The notes: a model not told the origin generated them from the sequence alone. A stretch of 64,000 nucleotides of DNA from an uncultured Bacteroides sp. (GCA_937890825.1 CALADS010000080.1:62001-126000); one strand, 5' to 3'; counted from the stretch's first letter, positions 36,344 to 45,705 are shown. Translations and numbers: made by a program.

Positions 36344-36351
36344 CAAAAGTA
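36344..36351 (-). promoter_or_regulatory. -7 promoter box of GT39-HD
   Basis: Minus-strand TACTTTTG matches TAnnTTTG, 21 bases before the GT39 ATG. Confidence 0.5.
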
Positions 36352-36372
36352 CGAATTTATTCTGAAACTTCT

Positions 36373-36380
36373 TATCTTTG
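36373..36380 (+). promoter_or_regulatory. -7 promoter box of the sulfatase gene
   Basis: TATCTTTG matches TAnnTTTG, 36 bases before ATG 36417. Confidence 0.55.
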
Positions 36381-36416
36381 CACATTACATATACTTCAAT
36401 AACTAGTTATATTCAA

Positions 36417-38408
36417 ATGAAAAATAACCCCATCCGTTGCGCCACTACCTATCTGGCCTACCTGGCAACCATACACGTGGCTGCACTCCTGTTGTTCTTT
36501 ATTTTCAGATTTATCTTATACTTCTCGGTAGACTATCAGTTCCCGGCAGCCATAGACCAGAATCTGCCACTCAAGTCTATCGCCTTTATCCGCGGACTCT
36601 GGTTTGACAATGTCATCGCCTGCTACCTGCTCTTACTACCTCTAGTAGTGCTTTGGATAGCAGCCTTGTGCCAATATACTGCCCGGTGGTTATTTCGGTG
36701 CACGGCCTTCTACTTCAGCCTGTTCTATTCCCTGGCCTTTGCCATCACAGCAGCCAATATACCGTATTTCTGCTATTTCTTCAAGATTATCAACTCTTCC
36801 ATCTATAACTGGTTTGGCTATGGAGCCACTACAGCCGGCATGATGGTAGGTGAGTCGTCATACTATTTCCCGATTCTGCTAGGACTGGGTGCCATCGTGT
36901 TCACCACCTGGGGGCTCTTTAAACTCTCTGATTATTTCTACCGGCTCAGCCTCTCTGCCGCCGCCCCGCTGTCCATCAAGCAGCGACTGACTATCCTGGT
37001 GGTAGGGGCAGCCTGCGTCGGACTATGCCTCTTCGGTATCCGTGGCCGTATGGGATATAACCCCATCAAAGTGAGCCAAGCATATTATTGCCAAGACCCC
37101 TTCTTGAACCAACTGGGAGTGAATCCGGTATTCAACCTGCTGACCAGTACATTGGACGACCGGCGCAAAGAAAACAAGTACCTGCACCTGATGCCCGAAG
37201 AAGAAGCCGTGAAACAGGCACAAGCCCTACTAAACCGACCGGGCATAGCCGGCATCTCACCGATGGCGCGACACATAACAACGTCTGGTGACCCTGATAA
37301 AAAGAACATCGTCTTTATCTTCATGGAATCTATGTCGGCCCATCTGATGGAGTCGTTCGGAGCATCTGAACCGCTGACTCCATTCCTGGACAGTCTGTAT
37401 CATGAATCGCTGGCTTTCAGCAACTTTTATTCGGCTGGCATTCATACCAACCACGGTATGTATTCCACGCTGTATTCCTTCCCCACCATCATGAAACGCA
37501 ATGCCATGAAAGGGTCGGTGATTCCCCTGTATTCCGGTCTGCCCACCATCCTGAAGGAAAACGGCTACCGGAACCTCTTCTTTATGACTCATGAATCGCA
37601 ATACGATAACATGAATGCCTTCTTCCGCTCCAACGGCTTCGACGAGGTGTATGCACAGGAAGATTATCCGAAAGAGAAAGTAGTCAACAGTTTTGGGGTG
37701 CAAGACGACTTCCTCTACCAATACGCCCTGCCCATTCTCAACGAACGGGCAAAAAGCGGACAACCATTCTTCGGTGTGCTGCTCTCCATCAGCAACCATC
37801 CGCCCTACGTCATTCCGCCTTACTTTACTCCCCGAAGTCAAAGCAAGGAAAAACAAATTGTGGAATATGCCGACTGGGCCATCCGACAATTCATGACAGA
37901 AGCACGCAAACAACCCTGGTTTGACGAAACCCTCTTCATTTTCATGGCCGACCATGGCAAACTGGTAGGTACGCCTGAATGCGAAATGCCCCAGTCGTAT
38001 AACCACATTCCGCTAATGATTTACGGAAAAAACATCCGCCCTGCCATATGTACTGCCATGGGCGGACAAATTGACGTAGCCCCCACCCTGCTGGGATTGC
38101 TGAACATAGGCTATACGCAAAACAACTTCGGCATAGACTTGCTGAAAGAACAGCGCCCGTGTATGTTCTACACCGCCGATAACCTGATTGCAGCCAGAGA
38201 CACCAGCCGACTATATATCTACTCTCCCGAAAGCCAACAGGAATTCTGCTACCGCTACCGGGGAAGAGAAGTGCAGGCCATGCCCCAAGATTCTCTCTTC
38301 GACCGGCTGAAAGACTACTGTTTCTCCATGCTGCAAAGTACGGAATATTTGGTAAAACAAGGTAAAATCACCAATCACCCGTCAGAGGCGACCATCTCTC
38401 AACCCTAA
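36417..38408 (+). CDS. LtaS-like sulfatase-family membrane phosphotransferase
   Basis: A 663-aa protein with five N-terminal transmembrane helices (to about 215) and a C-terminal periplasmic sulfatase-fold domain. Metal and nucleophile motifs are IFMESMSAHLMESFG (Glu about 305), HTNHGMYSTLYSFP (Thr nucleophile about 345), and FMADHGKLVG with CEMPQSYNHIPLMIYG (DH about 511; His about 530). This is the architecture of lipoteichoic acid synthases and phosphoethanolamine or phosphoglycerol transferases. In a Gram-negative the likely job is adding a phospho-group to lipid A or a glycan. ATG 36417 is chosen because the upstream frame starts in the promoter. GtrA follows after seven bases. Confidence 0.9.
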   Translation: MKNNPIRCATTYLAYLATIHVAALLLFFIFRFILYFSVDYQFPAAIDQNLPLKSIAFIRGLWFDNVIACYLLLLPLVVLWIAALCQYTARWLFRCTAFYFSLFYSLAFAITAANIPYFCYFFKIINSSIYNWFGYGATTAGMMVGESSYYFPILLGLGAIVFTTWGLFKLSDYFYRLSLSAAAPLSIKQRLTILVVGAACVGLCLFGIRGRMGYNPIKVSQAYYCQDPFLNQLGVNPVFNLLTSTLDDRRKENKYLHLMPEEEAVKQAQALLNRPGIAGISPMARHITTSGDPDKKNIVFIFMESMSAHLMESFGASEPLTPFLDSLYHESLAFSNFYSAGIHTNHGMYSTLYSFPTIMKRNAMKGSVIPLYSGLPTILKENGYRNLFFMTHESQYDNMNAFFRSNGFDEVYAQEDYPKEKVVNSFGVQDDFLYQYALPILNERAKSGQPFFGVLLSISNHPPYVIPPYFTPRSQSKEKQIVEYADWAIRQFMTEARKQPWFDETLFIFMADHGKLVGTPECEMPQSYNHIPLMIYGKNIRPAICTAMGGQIDVAPTLLGLLNIGYTQNNFGIDLLKEQRPCMFYTADNLIAARDTSRLYIYSPESQQEFCYRYRGREVQAMPQDSLFDRLKDYCFSMLQSTEYLVKQGKITNHPSEATISQP

Positions 38409-38415
38409 ACCCGTG

Positions 38416-38802
38416 ATGCGCATGAAACAAACGAAACAACTACTCGAGTTTATCCGGTTCGCCCTGGTAGGCATACTGGCCACCGCTCTGCACTACGGAT
38501 TATACTACCTGCTGCAGACACTTATCAATGTCAATATAGCCTATGCGACCGGGTATCTGCTGAGCTTCATTGTCAATTTCTACCTCACTGCCTACTTCAC
38601 CTTCGGCACCCGCCCCTCGTGGAAAAAGGCGGTAGGATTCAGCGGAGCACACCTGGTGAATTTTCTGATCCACATGCTGCTGCTCAATCTGTTCCTATGG
38701 GCTGGCATCTCCCAAACATGGGCACCGCTGCCCGTATTTGCCATTGCCATCCCCGTGAACTTTATCTTAATCAGATTCGTCTTTAAACATAAAAATCTAT
38801 GA
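38416..38802 (+). CDS. GtrA-family membrane protein
   Basis: A 128-aa protein with four transmembrane helices and the GtrA pattern (FIRFALVGILATALHYGLYYLL at the start, YATGYLLSFIVNFYLTAYFTF in the middle). GtrA proteins are thought to flip or present polyprenyl-linked sugars together with a GtrB glycosyltransferase, which is exactly the next gene (four-base overlap). Starts at ATG 38416 or 38422 are both possible. Confidence 0.92.
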   Translation: MRMKQTKQLLEFIRFALVGILATALHYGLYYLLQTLINVNIAYATGYLLSFIVNFYLTAYFTFGTRPSWKKAVGFSGAHLVNFLIHMLLLNLFLWAGISQTWAPLPVFAIAIPVNFILIRFVFKHKNL

Positions 38803-39755
38803 ATACCACCCAACTACTCATTGTAGTGCCTTGCTACAACGAAGAAGAAGTTCTTCTGGAAACCACCAAGCAACTTTCGGCCGTACTCGACAGACTGTTG
38901 CAAAATCACGAAATAGCCACCGGACACCTGCTCTACGTGGACGACGGCAGTAAAGACCGCACTTGGGAAATCACCGAGCAACTTTCCCGGCAAAACTCCA
39001 AGGTACAAGGCCTGAAACTGGCCCATAACGTAGGCCATCAACAAGCACTCTGGGCCGGATTGGAATGGGCCGCTGCCCATGAATACGATGCTACCGTATC
39101 TATCGATGCCGACCTGCAAGACGATGTAGAAGCCATCATAGAAATGGTAAAGCTCTACAACCAAGGTACCGACATCGTATATGGAGTACGGAAAGAGCGC
39201 AAGACCGACACATTCTTCAAGAAGCACACTGCCCAGGCATTCTACAAACTGATGAAGACCATGGGAGGCGACATCGTATATAATCATGCCGACTTCCGCC
39301 TGATGAGCCTGCGCACGGTAAAGGCTCTGGTGGCTCACCCCGAACGTAATCTCTTTATCCGCGGAATGGTATGCAGCCTGGGATATTCTACCGCTTCGGT
39401 ATACTACGACCGCAAAGAACGCTTTGCCGGAGAATCCAAATATCCGCTGAGCAAAATGCTGAATTTCGCCCTAGACGGCATCACTTCATTTTCAGTAAAA
39501 CCCTTGCGCCTAATTACCACCTTCGGACTGCTGTTTATCCTGGTATCCTTGGCATCCATCCTCTACGCCCTATCAGCTTTTCTAGGTGGTCATGTCATTC
39601 CCGGATGGACATCCTTGCTTATCTCTATCTGGTTCATTGGCGGAGCTATCCTGACTGCCATCGGCATCATCGGTGAGTACATTGGTAAAATATACAAGGA
39701 AGTAAAACAGCGGCCACGCTATTTTATAGAAAAAGAAATCAAAACTCAACGCTGA
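38799..39755 (+). CDS. GtrB/DPM-like glycosyltransferase family 2
   Basis: A 318-aa GT2 protein: GT-A core with VVPCYNEEEV (about 8-17), VDDGSKDRTWE (about 46-56), SIDADLQDD (about 106-114) and DFRLM (about 165), then two transmembrane helices (about 232-255 and 266-290) and a basic tail. It is the polyprenyl-phosphate sugar synthase type (GtrB, ArnC, dolichol-phosphate mannose synthase). Paired with the overlapping GtrA and the ArnT-like protein at 34590-36323, it could supply the carrier-linked sugar for envelope glycosylation. Confidence 0.93.
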   Translation: MNTTQLLIVVPCYNEEEVLLETTKQLSAVLDRLLQNHEIATGHLLYVDDGSKDRTWEITEQLSRQNSKVQGLKLAHNVGHQQALWAGLEWAAAHEYDATVSIDADLQDDVEAIIEMVKLYNQGTDIVYGVRKERKTDTFFKKHTAQAFYKLMKTMGGDIVYNHADFRLMSLRTVKALVAHPERNLFIRGMVCSLGYSTASVYYDRKERFAGESKYPLSKMLNFALDGITSFSVKPLRLITTFGLLFILVSLASILYALSAFLGGHVIPGWTSLLISIWFIGGAILTAIGIIGEYIGKIYKEVKQRPRYFIEKEIKTQR

Positions 39756-39821
39756 ACAATCACCGCAAACCGAGTGTTTACACTTGAAATAGAAAAGCTT
39801 ACGAAAACGGCTTCTAATTAT

Positions 39822-40913
39822 ATGCGTATGAAACTGAAGAAAATGAATTTCCGGTGGCTGGCAGCCCTTGCACTAACCGCCACCCTATCGCCTGCCGATG
39901 CCTGTACCGGCATCACGCTGAAAAGTAAGGACCAGGCCACCATCGTGGCACGCACCATTGAATGGGGAGGTACCAATCTCAACAGCCAATACGTGATTGT
40001 ACCACGCCGATACATCGACCGGTCGCTCACGCCTGACGGAAAAGATGGCATGCGTTTCCAGTCGCGCTACGGCTATGTGGGGCTGGCAGTAGAAATGAAA
40101 GAGTTTATAGCCGAAGGCATCAACGAAGCCGGACTATCGGCCGGACTGTTCTATTTTCCGAACTACGGCCAATACGAGGCCTACCAACCGGATAAGAAAG
40201 CCTGCAGTATGGCCGACTTACAATTGGTACCTTATATCCTGGGCGAATGTGCCACGCTGGAAGAAGTAAAAGCTGCCGTAGAGCGCATCCATATCATCAA
40301 CATCGACCCGAGAGCTTCTACAGTACACTGGCGATTTGCCGACCCACAGGGCCGACAACTGGTATTGGAAATTATCGACGGGAAACCTTGCTTCTATGAG
40401 AACCAGCTGGGCGTGCTGACCAACTCACCCGGCTTTGAATGGCAACTGACCAACCTCAACAATTACGTAAACCTCTTTCCCGGTGCAGCACCCGCTCAGC
40501 AATTGGGCCACTTATCACTTCGGTCATTGGGAGCAGGCAGTGGTTTTCTGGGGCTTCCGGGTGATGTCACTCCCCCTTCCCGCTTTGTAAGAGCCGCCTT
40601 CTATCAGGCCACGGCTCCGCAGCAGGAAACTGCACGGGCCACCGTAGAGCAGAGTTTTCAGATTCTGAATAACTTCGACATCCCCATCGGTATAGAATTT
40701 CCCTTAGGCAAGGTGCCGGCAGACATTCCCAGTGCCACCCAATGGACTTCGGCTACCGACCTGAAAAACCGAATGCTGTATTTCCGCACCATGTACAACA
40801 GTACCATCCGCTGCATTGATCTGCGCAGCATAGATTTCAGCCAGGTCGGCTATCGGGCCGTTCCCATGGATACAGAACGCCAGCAACCGATAGAAACCCT
40901 TACTATCCAATAA
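39822..40913 (+). CDS. choloylglycine hydrolase-family enzyme (linear amide C-N hydrolase)
   Basis: A 363-aa Ntn-hydrolase with a signal peptide that ends in DA just before the catalytic Cys (ACTGITLK), so the mature periplasmic protein would start at its nucleophile. Compared with bile salt hydrolases (Cys as 2), Arg18 is present (VARTIEW), but position 21 is Glu instead of Asp. LTNSPGFEWQLTNLNNY and SRFVRAAFY match the conserved Asn175 and Arg228 regions. The family cleaves conjugated bile acids, penicillin V or acyl-homoserine lactones, and I cannot decide which. ATG 39822 gives the best signal peptide; an earlier in-frame GTG is at 39774. It follows gtrB by 66 bases and is followed by a terminator. 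Confidence 0.85.
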   Translation: MRMKLKKMNFRWLAALALTATLSPADACTGITLKSKDQATIVARTIEWGGTNLNSQYVIVPRRYIDRSLTPDGKDGMRFQSRYGYVGLAVEMKEFIAEGINEAGLSAGLFYFPNYGQYEAYQPDKKACSMADLQLVPYILGECATLEEVKAAVERIHIINIDPRASTVHWRFADPQGRQLVLEIIDGKPCFYENQLGVLTNSPGFEWQLTNLNNYVNLFPGAAPAQQLGHLSLRSLGAGSGFLGLPGDVTPPSRFVRAAFYQATAPQQETARATVEQSFQILNNFDIPIGIEFPLGKVPADIPSATQWTSATDLKNRMLYFRTMYNSTIRCIDLRSIDFSQVGYRAVPMDTERQQPIETLTIQ

Positions 40914-40916
40914 AGA

Positions 40917-40952
40917 AATCCCGTCGGAGCAGAACTTCCGACGGGATTTTTT
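40917..40952 (+). terminator. terminator after the choloylglycine hydrolase-family gene
   Basis: Arms ATCCCGTCGGA and TCCGACGGGAT (about 40918-40928 and 40937-40947) are followed by TTTTT. Confidence 0.85.
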
Positions 40953-40970
40953 CCAACTACTTGATGTTGA

Positions 40971-41402
40971 TTATTTTTTCTTCAACACATAATGTTTCGC
41001 CAATTCTCCTTGATTCTCAGTACCCAGGCTATCAGACAACATCACGCCATCGGCCACAATCTTATAATACGTTTTATCGCCCGATGAAGGAGTTATCAGT
41101 TCCAGCAGTTCGCCATCAATCAGATTATACACCCCACTGACCAGAAACTTCCCATCATCCACACCGATATATTCGCTCTGCAGGGTATATGTGCTGTCGG
41201 AATTGATAGTCAATGACGTCTCTATACCCTCACAATCAGCCGCCGGCAAAGTACCCTCATACGTACCAAACACTTCCACCGACTGCACTTCTTCTTGTTG
41301 CGGTGCCTCTGCTACCTGCTTCTTCTGTGAAGAACCATTACAACCGACAGCCAGCAACAAAAAAGCAAAAGCTGCCACATTTAAAAAATTCTTTTTCATC
41401 AT
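40971..41402 (-). CDS. NlpE N-terminal-domain lipoprotein
   Basis: A 143-aa lipoprotein: signal peptide with lipobox LLLAVGC (Cys about 21), Gln/Glu-rich linker, then the NlpE N-terminal fold (GTYEGTLPAADCEGIETSLTI about 46-66, STYTLQSEYIG, SGVYNL, YYKIVADGVMLSD). NlpE signals envelope and copper stress in E. coli through a CxxC pair. Here the first Cys of that pair is Ala (AADC), as I would expect in many Bacteroidetes copies. It faces the choloylglycine hydrolase gene convergently. Confidence 0.85.
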   Translation of the reverse strand: MMKKNFLNVAAFAFLLLAVGCNGSSQKKQVAEAPQQEEVQSVEVFGTYEGTLPAADCEGIETSLTINSDSTYTLQSEYIGVDDGKFLVSGVYNLIDGELLELITPSSGDKTYYKIVADGVMLSDSLGTENQGELAKHYVLKKK

Positions 41403-41670
41403 TTATTCCTTTCTTTTATATAGAAGTAAAATCCTTTTTCATGTAGCTACAACAACCTTCCATTACATTTGGTTCACTTCGGACACATATCCCCTTCAAT
41501 GCCCCGATACCTGCCCCGCTTCTTCTCCGAACCCTATAGGTAAACATCTGTTCGGACTTGGTTAGGAGTTGGTAGGGAGTTGACCCGGAGAAGAGACAAG
41601 GTAATTATTTCAGCAGCAAGCCACCCTTATATGCAGCAGACAGAAAGCAAATTGTCCTGTTCTTGAAAAG

Positions 41671-42423
41671 CTAGTTTCCCGCTTTCAACCCCCCTTTTAC
41701 CGACTGAAGTACGGTAGATTCTTTGAGTTTCCCCCGTTTGGTATACGTATTCGACTGCACCAGCCCAATCCCTTTGGCATACCATTCTACCGCCCTTTCT
41801 TTTTCTGAAAAGCCCATCAACTTCATGGTGCTTTCCACTCGAATCTTTACACAATCAAACCGACCGGCAGGTGTTTCTATCACTTCCATTCCCAGATACT
41901 CACCTTTCACGGCGCCTTTCGCCTTCACAAACCCTATCTTACTGAAATAATGACATTCCGGAAGCGGAGTTTCGGGCTGCACATTATCCGGAATGGGCAG
42001 TTGGATAATACCCTCGGAACGGAAATGCCTGCTGTATGCCTCCCATTCCTGAGCCAACTCTTCTTCCGACAAATTGCGGGAGCCGGAGGCAAGGTATTTC
42101 CGTGTCTGCTCATTTTCTTTTTCTCCATCCAGCAGAATACGACGGGTCAGTCGGCTTTTCTTATGAAAGACCGCATATTCCAGATTCTCACCGTCGCGAA
42201 TGGCTTGTTCGGTATAACTGTCGCCAAACCAAGCCAGCGACAGGCTGACAGAATCGGTATTTTCTACCACCTCTTGCACCAGCAGCGAATCTCTTTTCGT
42301 AAGGTTCTTCTTATAATCCGTCGTGACGTAGTGCATCACCTTATGCGGATCGAGATTACAATATTGAGCCAACAGGGTGAGCGAACAGCCCAACATCCAA
42401 CAAATACAAAACATCGTTTTCAT
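41671..42423 (-). CDS. secreted TapB/DUF3108-like protein
   Basis: A 250-aa protein with a signal peptide (cleavage near LTLLAQ, 20). The C-terminal part contains GMEVIETPAGRFDCVKIRVES and EWYAKGIGLVQSNTYTKRGKLKEST (about 178-240), the pattern seen in TapB or DUF3108-like periplasmic proteins; no enzymatic motif is visible. It begins 30 bases after the BASS-type transporter gene on the same strand. Function unknown. No gene is seen in 41403-41670. Confidence 0.65.
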   Translation of the reverse strand: MKTMFCICWMLGCSLTLLAQYCNLDPHKVMHYVTTDYKKNLTKRDSLLVQEVVENTDSVSLSLAWFGDSYTEQAIRDGENLEYAVFHKKSRLTRRILLDGEKENEQTRKYLASGSRNLSEEELAQEWEAYSRHFRSEGIIQLPIPDNVQPETPLPECHYFSKIGFVKAKGAVKGEYLGMEVIETPAGRFDCVKIRVESTMKLMGFSEKERAVEWYAKGIGLVQSNTYTKRGKLKESTVLQSVKGGLKAGN

Positions 42424-42453
42424 ACGCTATAGAATTAAAGAATTATACGAATA

Positions 42454-43410
42454 TCACCGGGCATTTTCCAGCTTCCTCTTCTTCCAGAGCTGCCAGGAGT
42501 TAAACAGGTTTTGCCACAGTACATACGAGCCGGGCCCTACAGAAGAGAGAGGATTCAGATAGGTATAAGCCATCCAAATGGCCAATACAGTATTTTTCTG
42601 CCCCAAAGCCTGCCCGCCGCTGATACGGTCGGCCCAACGTCCGCCGATGCGCTTGCCCAGATAGAACTGCACGCAACAAGCCAACAGACCGCCTAACGCA
42701 ACGCATAGCTCTACCCCCAGCGGAGCATAGCTTTGCACCAGCGAACGCACCGTCTGCCCCGACACAATGGCCAATGCCACCGCCCACAGATAGAAAGCCA
42801 TATCCGTGAAGCCTAATAGCCAGCGGTGAATGCGCGGCAAGCAGGTCCGGAAAAAACAAGCCAGCAGAAAAGGACAGAGCAACAAGGGAAAAACCTTACT
42901 CAGAATCTTCCAGAAAGACTGTAGAAAGTCCATACCCGCATGAGGCTCTACCAGCGGAAACACCAGCGGCACCACTGCAGCAGCCAGCAGATTGGACAGC
43001 AAGGTGTACGTGGTCAGCGAAGAAGCACTGCCACCCAGCTTGCCTGTAATAACGGCTGCGGCCGTAGCCGTGGGACAGATGAAACAAACCATAATGCCTT
43101 GCAGCACCCCACGATAATCTTCCTGCCAAGGATACAGTAACAATCCGCCAGCTACAATCAGACAAGATAGCAATTGAAACAGCAACAACCATCCGTGCCA
43201 GCTGCGAGGCTTCAAATCGCGCACTTCTACCCTGCAAAAAGTAAGCAGTAACTGAGCAAAAATCAGCAATGGAGTGAGCCACGCTATCAACTCATGCACA
43301 AACGGCTTCATCGGTGCCACCGCCGGTGTACAGGCAAAAAAGAAATACCCCAATGTACCGATCAACATGGCTACCGGTAAGGTCCAATTCTTCAGAAAAC
43401 GAAGTATCAT
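42454..43410 (-). CDS. bile acid:sodium symporter (BASS)-like transporter
   Basis: A 318-aa protein with about nine to ten transmembrane helices. CFICPTATAAAVITGKLGGSASSLT (about 115-139) and GQALGQKNTVLAIWMAY (about 271-287) are the two unwound-helix motifs of the BASS/NTCP fold. The family carries bile acids, pantoate, pyruvate and other organic anions. It lies 2-3 kb from a choloylglycine-hydrolase-family gene, but on the opposite strand. A -7 box is at 43439-43446. Confidence 0.85.
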   Translation of the reverse strand: MILRFLKNWTLPVAMLIGTLGYFFFACTPAVAPMKPFVHELIAWLTPLLIFAQLLLTFCRVEVRDLKPRSWHGWLLLFQLLSCLIVAGGLLLYPWQEDYRGVLQGIMVCFICPTATAAAVITGKLGGSASSLTTYTLLSNLLAAAVVPLVFPLVEPHAGMDFLQSFWKILSKVFPLLLCPFLLACFFRTCLPRIHRWLLGFTDMAFYLWAVALAIVSGQTVRSLVQSYAPLGVELCVALGGLLACCVQFYLGKRIGGRWADRISGGQALGQKNTVLAIWMAYTYLNPLSSVGPGSYVLWQNLFNSWQLWKKRKLENAR

Positions 43411-43438
43411 AGCATTTCATTCAAAAAAAAATTATATA

Positions 43439-43446
43439 CAAAGATA
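43439..43446 (-). promoter_or_regulatory. -7 promoter box of the BASS-like gene
   Basis: Minus-strand TATCTTTG matches TAnnTTTG, 29 bases before the ATG. Confidence 0.5.
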
Positions 43447-43552
43447 CGAGCAAATCAGAAATAAGTAGTATCTACATCGGATTTTTTCTCCTAAAAAGCA
43501 GGTAATTCATGAAAACTACTCGCCAAAAGATGAGTTTTCTGCAAAAAACCGC

Positions 43553-43560
43553 TAACTTTG
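43553..43560 (+). promoter_or_regulatory. -7 promoter box of the amidase gene
   Basis: TAACTTTG matches TAnnTTTG, 15 bases before ATG 43576; the in-frame TTG inside the box is not a usable start. Confidence 0.5.
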
Positions 43561-43575
43561 CGCCAAATTGTATAC

Positions 43576-44799
43576 ATGAAACATTTTGGATTTTACATAC
43601 TATTCATCAAGATATGCACCACACTGCTGGTCTTTCCTTGCTGCATAAGCACCCTACAAGCCAAAGACTTTACGGTGGTGATAGACCCGGGACATGGTGG
43701 CCACGACCCGGGAGCCATAGGGCGCATCTCAAAAGAAAAGAATATCAACTTGAAAGTGGCTTTGAAGCTGGGAAGTGAAATACAGAAGAACTGTCCGGAC
43801 GTAAAAGTAATTTATACCCGTAGCAAAGACGTGTTTATTCCGCTGGACCGACGAGCCGAAATAGCCAACAACGCTAAAGCAGACTTATTCATTTCCATCC
43901 ATACCAATGCTTTGGCAAAGAACCGTACATTCAAGGGCGCTTCTACCTGGACACTCGGTCTGGCTAAATCAGATGCCAACCTGGAAGTGGCTAAGCGGGA
44001 AAATGCAGTCATCTTGTATGAAAGTGACTATCAGACTAGATATGCAGGCTTCAACCCCAATTCAGCAGAATCGTACATCATCTTTGAACTGATGCAAGAC
44101 AAATACATGTCGCAAAGTGTACACCTGGCCTCATTGGTGCAGAAAGAATTCAAGCAAACCAGCAACCGCATAGACCGTGGTGTACATCAGGCAGGATTCC
44201 TGGTACTGAAAGCCAGTGCCATGCCCAGTATTTTGGTAGAATTAGGATTTATCTCTACCCCCGATGAGGAAAGATACCTGAACAGTGAAATGGGAAGCAG
44301 TTCACTGGCCAACAGCATTTACCGCGCCTTCCTGACCTATAAGAGAGAGCATGAGATACGCTCGAAAGGAAGCAGCAACACCCCTCTGCCATCGAAAGAG
44401 CCTGAAGTTGCTCCCGCCGAAAACCGGACAACCACCCGCTCTGAAGCATCATCGGCAGTGCAATCCGCCCCTAAAAAAGCAGCGGTATCCGTACCCGAAA
44501 CAACGAAAAAGGCAGATACGGCTCACTCCAAACCTGTATTTAAAATACAGATTCTGGCCAGCGACCATAAATTGCGCACCAACGATTCTCAGCTGAAAGG
44601 TTTGAAAGGTACCGGATACTATTACGAAAAAAGGCTATACAAATATACCTATGGAACTTCGACCGACTATAACCAAGTGCTACGCACCCTACGATCCATC
44701 AAGTCGAAATTTCCCGACGCCTTTATCATTGCCTTTAAAAACGGCAAGAAAACCAATGTTCAAACAGCTATACAAGAATTTAAAAACAACAGAAAATAA
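43576..44799 (+). CDS. N-acetylmuramoyl-L-alanine amidase with SPOR-like C-terminus
   Basis: A 407-aa AmiC-type zinc amidase that cuts the stem peptide from muramic acid at septation. Signal peptide (to about 30), catalytic domain about 35-260 with Zn ligands in IDPGHGGHDPGAIG (His about 42) and SIHTNA (His about 111), Glu in SYIIFE or VELGF. A Ser/Pro/Thr-rich linker (about 265-325) leads to a SPOR-like segment (FKIQILASDHKLRTNDSQL, YKYTYGTSTDY; about 330-400), which binds denuded septal glycan. It is followed 12 bases later by an MlaD-like gene. Confidence 0.92.
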   Translation: MKHFGFYILFIKICTTLLVFPCCISTLQAKDFTVVIDPGHGGHDPGAIGRISKEKNINLKVALKLGSEIQKNCPDVKVIYTRSKDVFIPLDRRAEIANNAKADLFISIHTNALAKNRTFKGASTWTLGLAKSDANLEVAKRENAVILYESDYQTRYAGFNPNSAESYIIFELMQDKYMSQSVHLASLVQKEFKQTSNRIDRGVHQAGFLVLKASAMPSILVELGFISTPDEERYLNSEMGSSSLANSIYRAFLTYKREHEIRSKGSSNTPLPSKEPEVAPAENRTTTRSEASSAVQSAPKKAAVSVPETTKKADTAHSKPVFKIQILASDHKLRTNDSQLKGLKGTGYYYEKRLYKYTYGTSTDYNQVLRTLRSIKSKFPDAFIIAFKNGKKTNVQTAIQEFKNNRK

Positions 44800-44811
44800 A
44801 CGAAAGTAATC

Positions 44812-45705
44812 ATGAAGTATATCACCAAAGAAGTAAAAATTGGAATAGCCAGCCTCGCCGCATTGTGTATCTTGATTTATGGTATGAACTATCTGAAAGG
44901 AATCCACCTTTTTAAGCCCTCGAGCTATTTCTACGTTCAGTTTCAGAATGTAAACGGACTTACCAAATCGAGTCCGGTATTTGCCGATGGATTTAGAGTG
45001 GGCATTGTGCGCGACTTGATTTATGACTATACTCAGCCTGGCAAAGTCATCGCAGAAATTGATGTAGACCCGGAACTGCGCATTCCGAAAGGCAGTTCAG
45101 CAGAACTGACGTCAGATATGCTGGGCGGTATAAAAATGACCCTGCTGCTGGCCAATAACCCGAGAGAAAGACACGAAGTGGGTGATACCCTGCCAGGTAA
45201 ACTGAACAATGGGGTAATGGAAAAAGCAGCAGCTATGGTACCTCAGGTAGAAAAGATGCTTCCAAAATTAGACTCCATACTTTCGTCGCTCAATACACTG
45301 CTGGCCGATCCGGCATTGCCAGCTACGCTGCACAACGTGGAACAACTGACGGGCAGCATGGCGGTAACCAGTCGGAAATTGGAACAGCTGATGAGCAACG
45401 ATATTCCTCAGCTCACAAGCAAATTAAATACAATAGGTGACAACTTTGCCACTATCAGCAGCAACATGAAAGATGTTGATTTTGCTGCTGCCATGCAAAA
45501 AGTAGATGCCACATTGGCTAATGTAAAATCGCTGACAGACAAACTGGGAAGCACTGACAACACAGTCGGACTCCTGCTGAACGACCCCAGCTTCTATCAA
45601 AATCTGAATGCCACAGCAGCCAATGCAGCCACCTTGTTGGAAGACTTGAAAGCTCATCCAAAACGCTACGTACACTTCTCTATTTTCGGAAAAAAAGACA
45701 AGTAG
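44812..45705 (+). CDS. MlaD/MCE-domain protein
   Basis: A 297-aa protein anchored by one N-terminal helix (IGIASLAALCILIYGMNYL, about 8-26), followed by the MCE domain (FQNVNGLTKSSPVFADGFRVGIV, about 43-65; GSSAELTSDMLGGIKMTLL, about 98-116) and an alpha-helical tail. MlaD hexamers form part of a lipid transport system between the inner and outer membranes. No mlaE or mlaF neighbours are present, which I recall as usual for Bacteroidales. It probably shares a transcript with the amidase. Confidence 0.92.
   Translation: MKYITKEVKIGIASLAALCILIYGMNYLKGIHLFKPSSYFYVQFQNVNGLTKSSPVFADGFRVGIVRDLIYDYTQPGKVIAEIDVDPELRIPKGSSAELTSDMLGGIKMTLLLANNPRERHEVGDTLPGKLNNGVMEKAAAMVPQVEKMLPKLDSILSSLNTLLADPALPATLHNVEQLTGSMAVTSRKLEQLMSNDIPQLTSKLNTIGDNFATISSNMKDVDFAAAMQKVDATLANVKSLTDKLGSTDNTVGLLLNDPSFYQNLNATAANAATLLEDLKAHPKRYVHFSIFGKKDK

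Noticed and set aside
39774..39821. GTG 39774 as the start of the choloylglycine-hydrolase-family gene
   Set aside because: It would add 16 residues before the signal peptide and spoil its basic N-terminus. ATG 39822 fits better.
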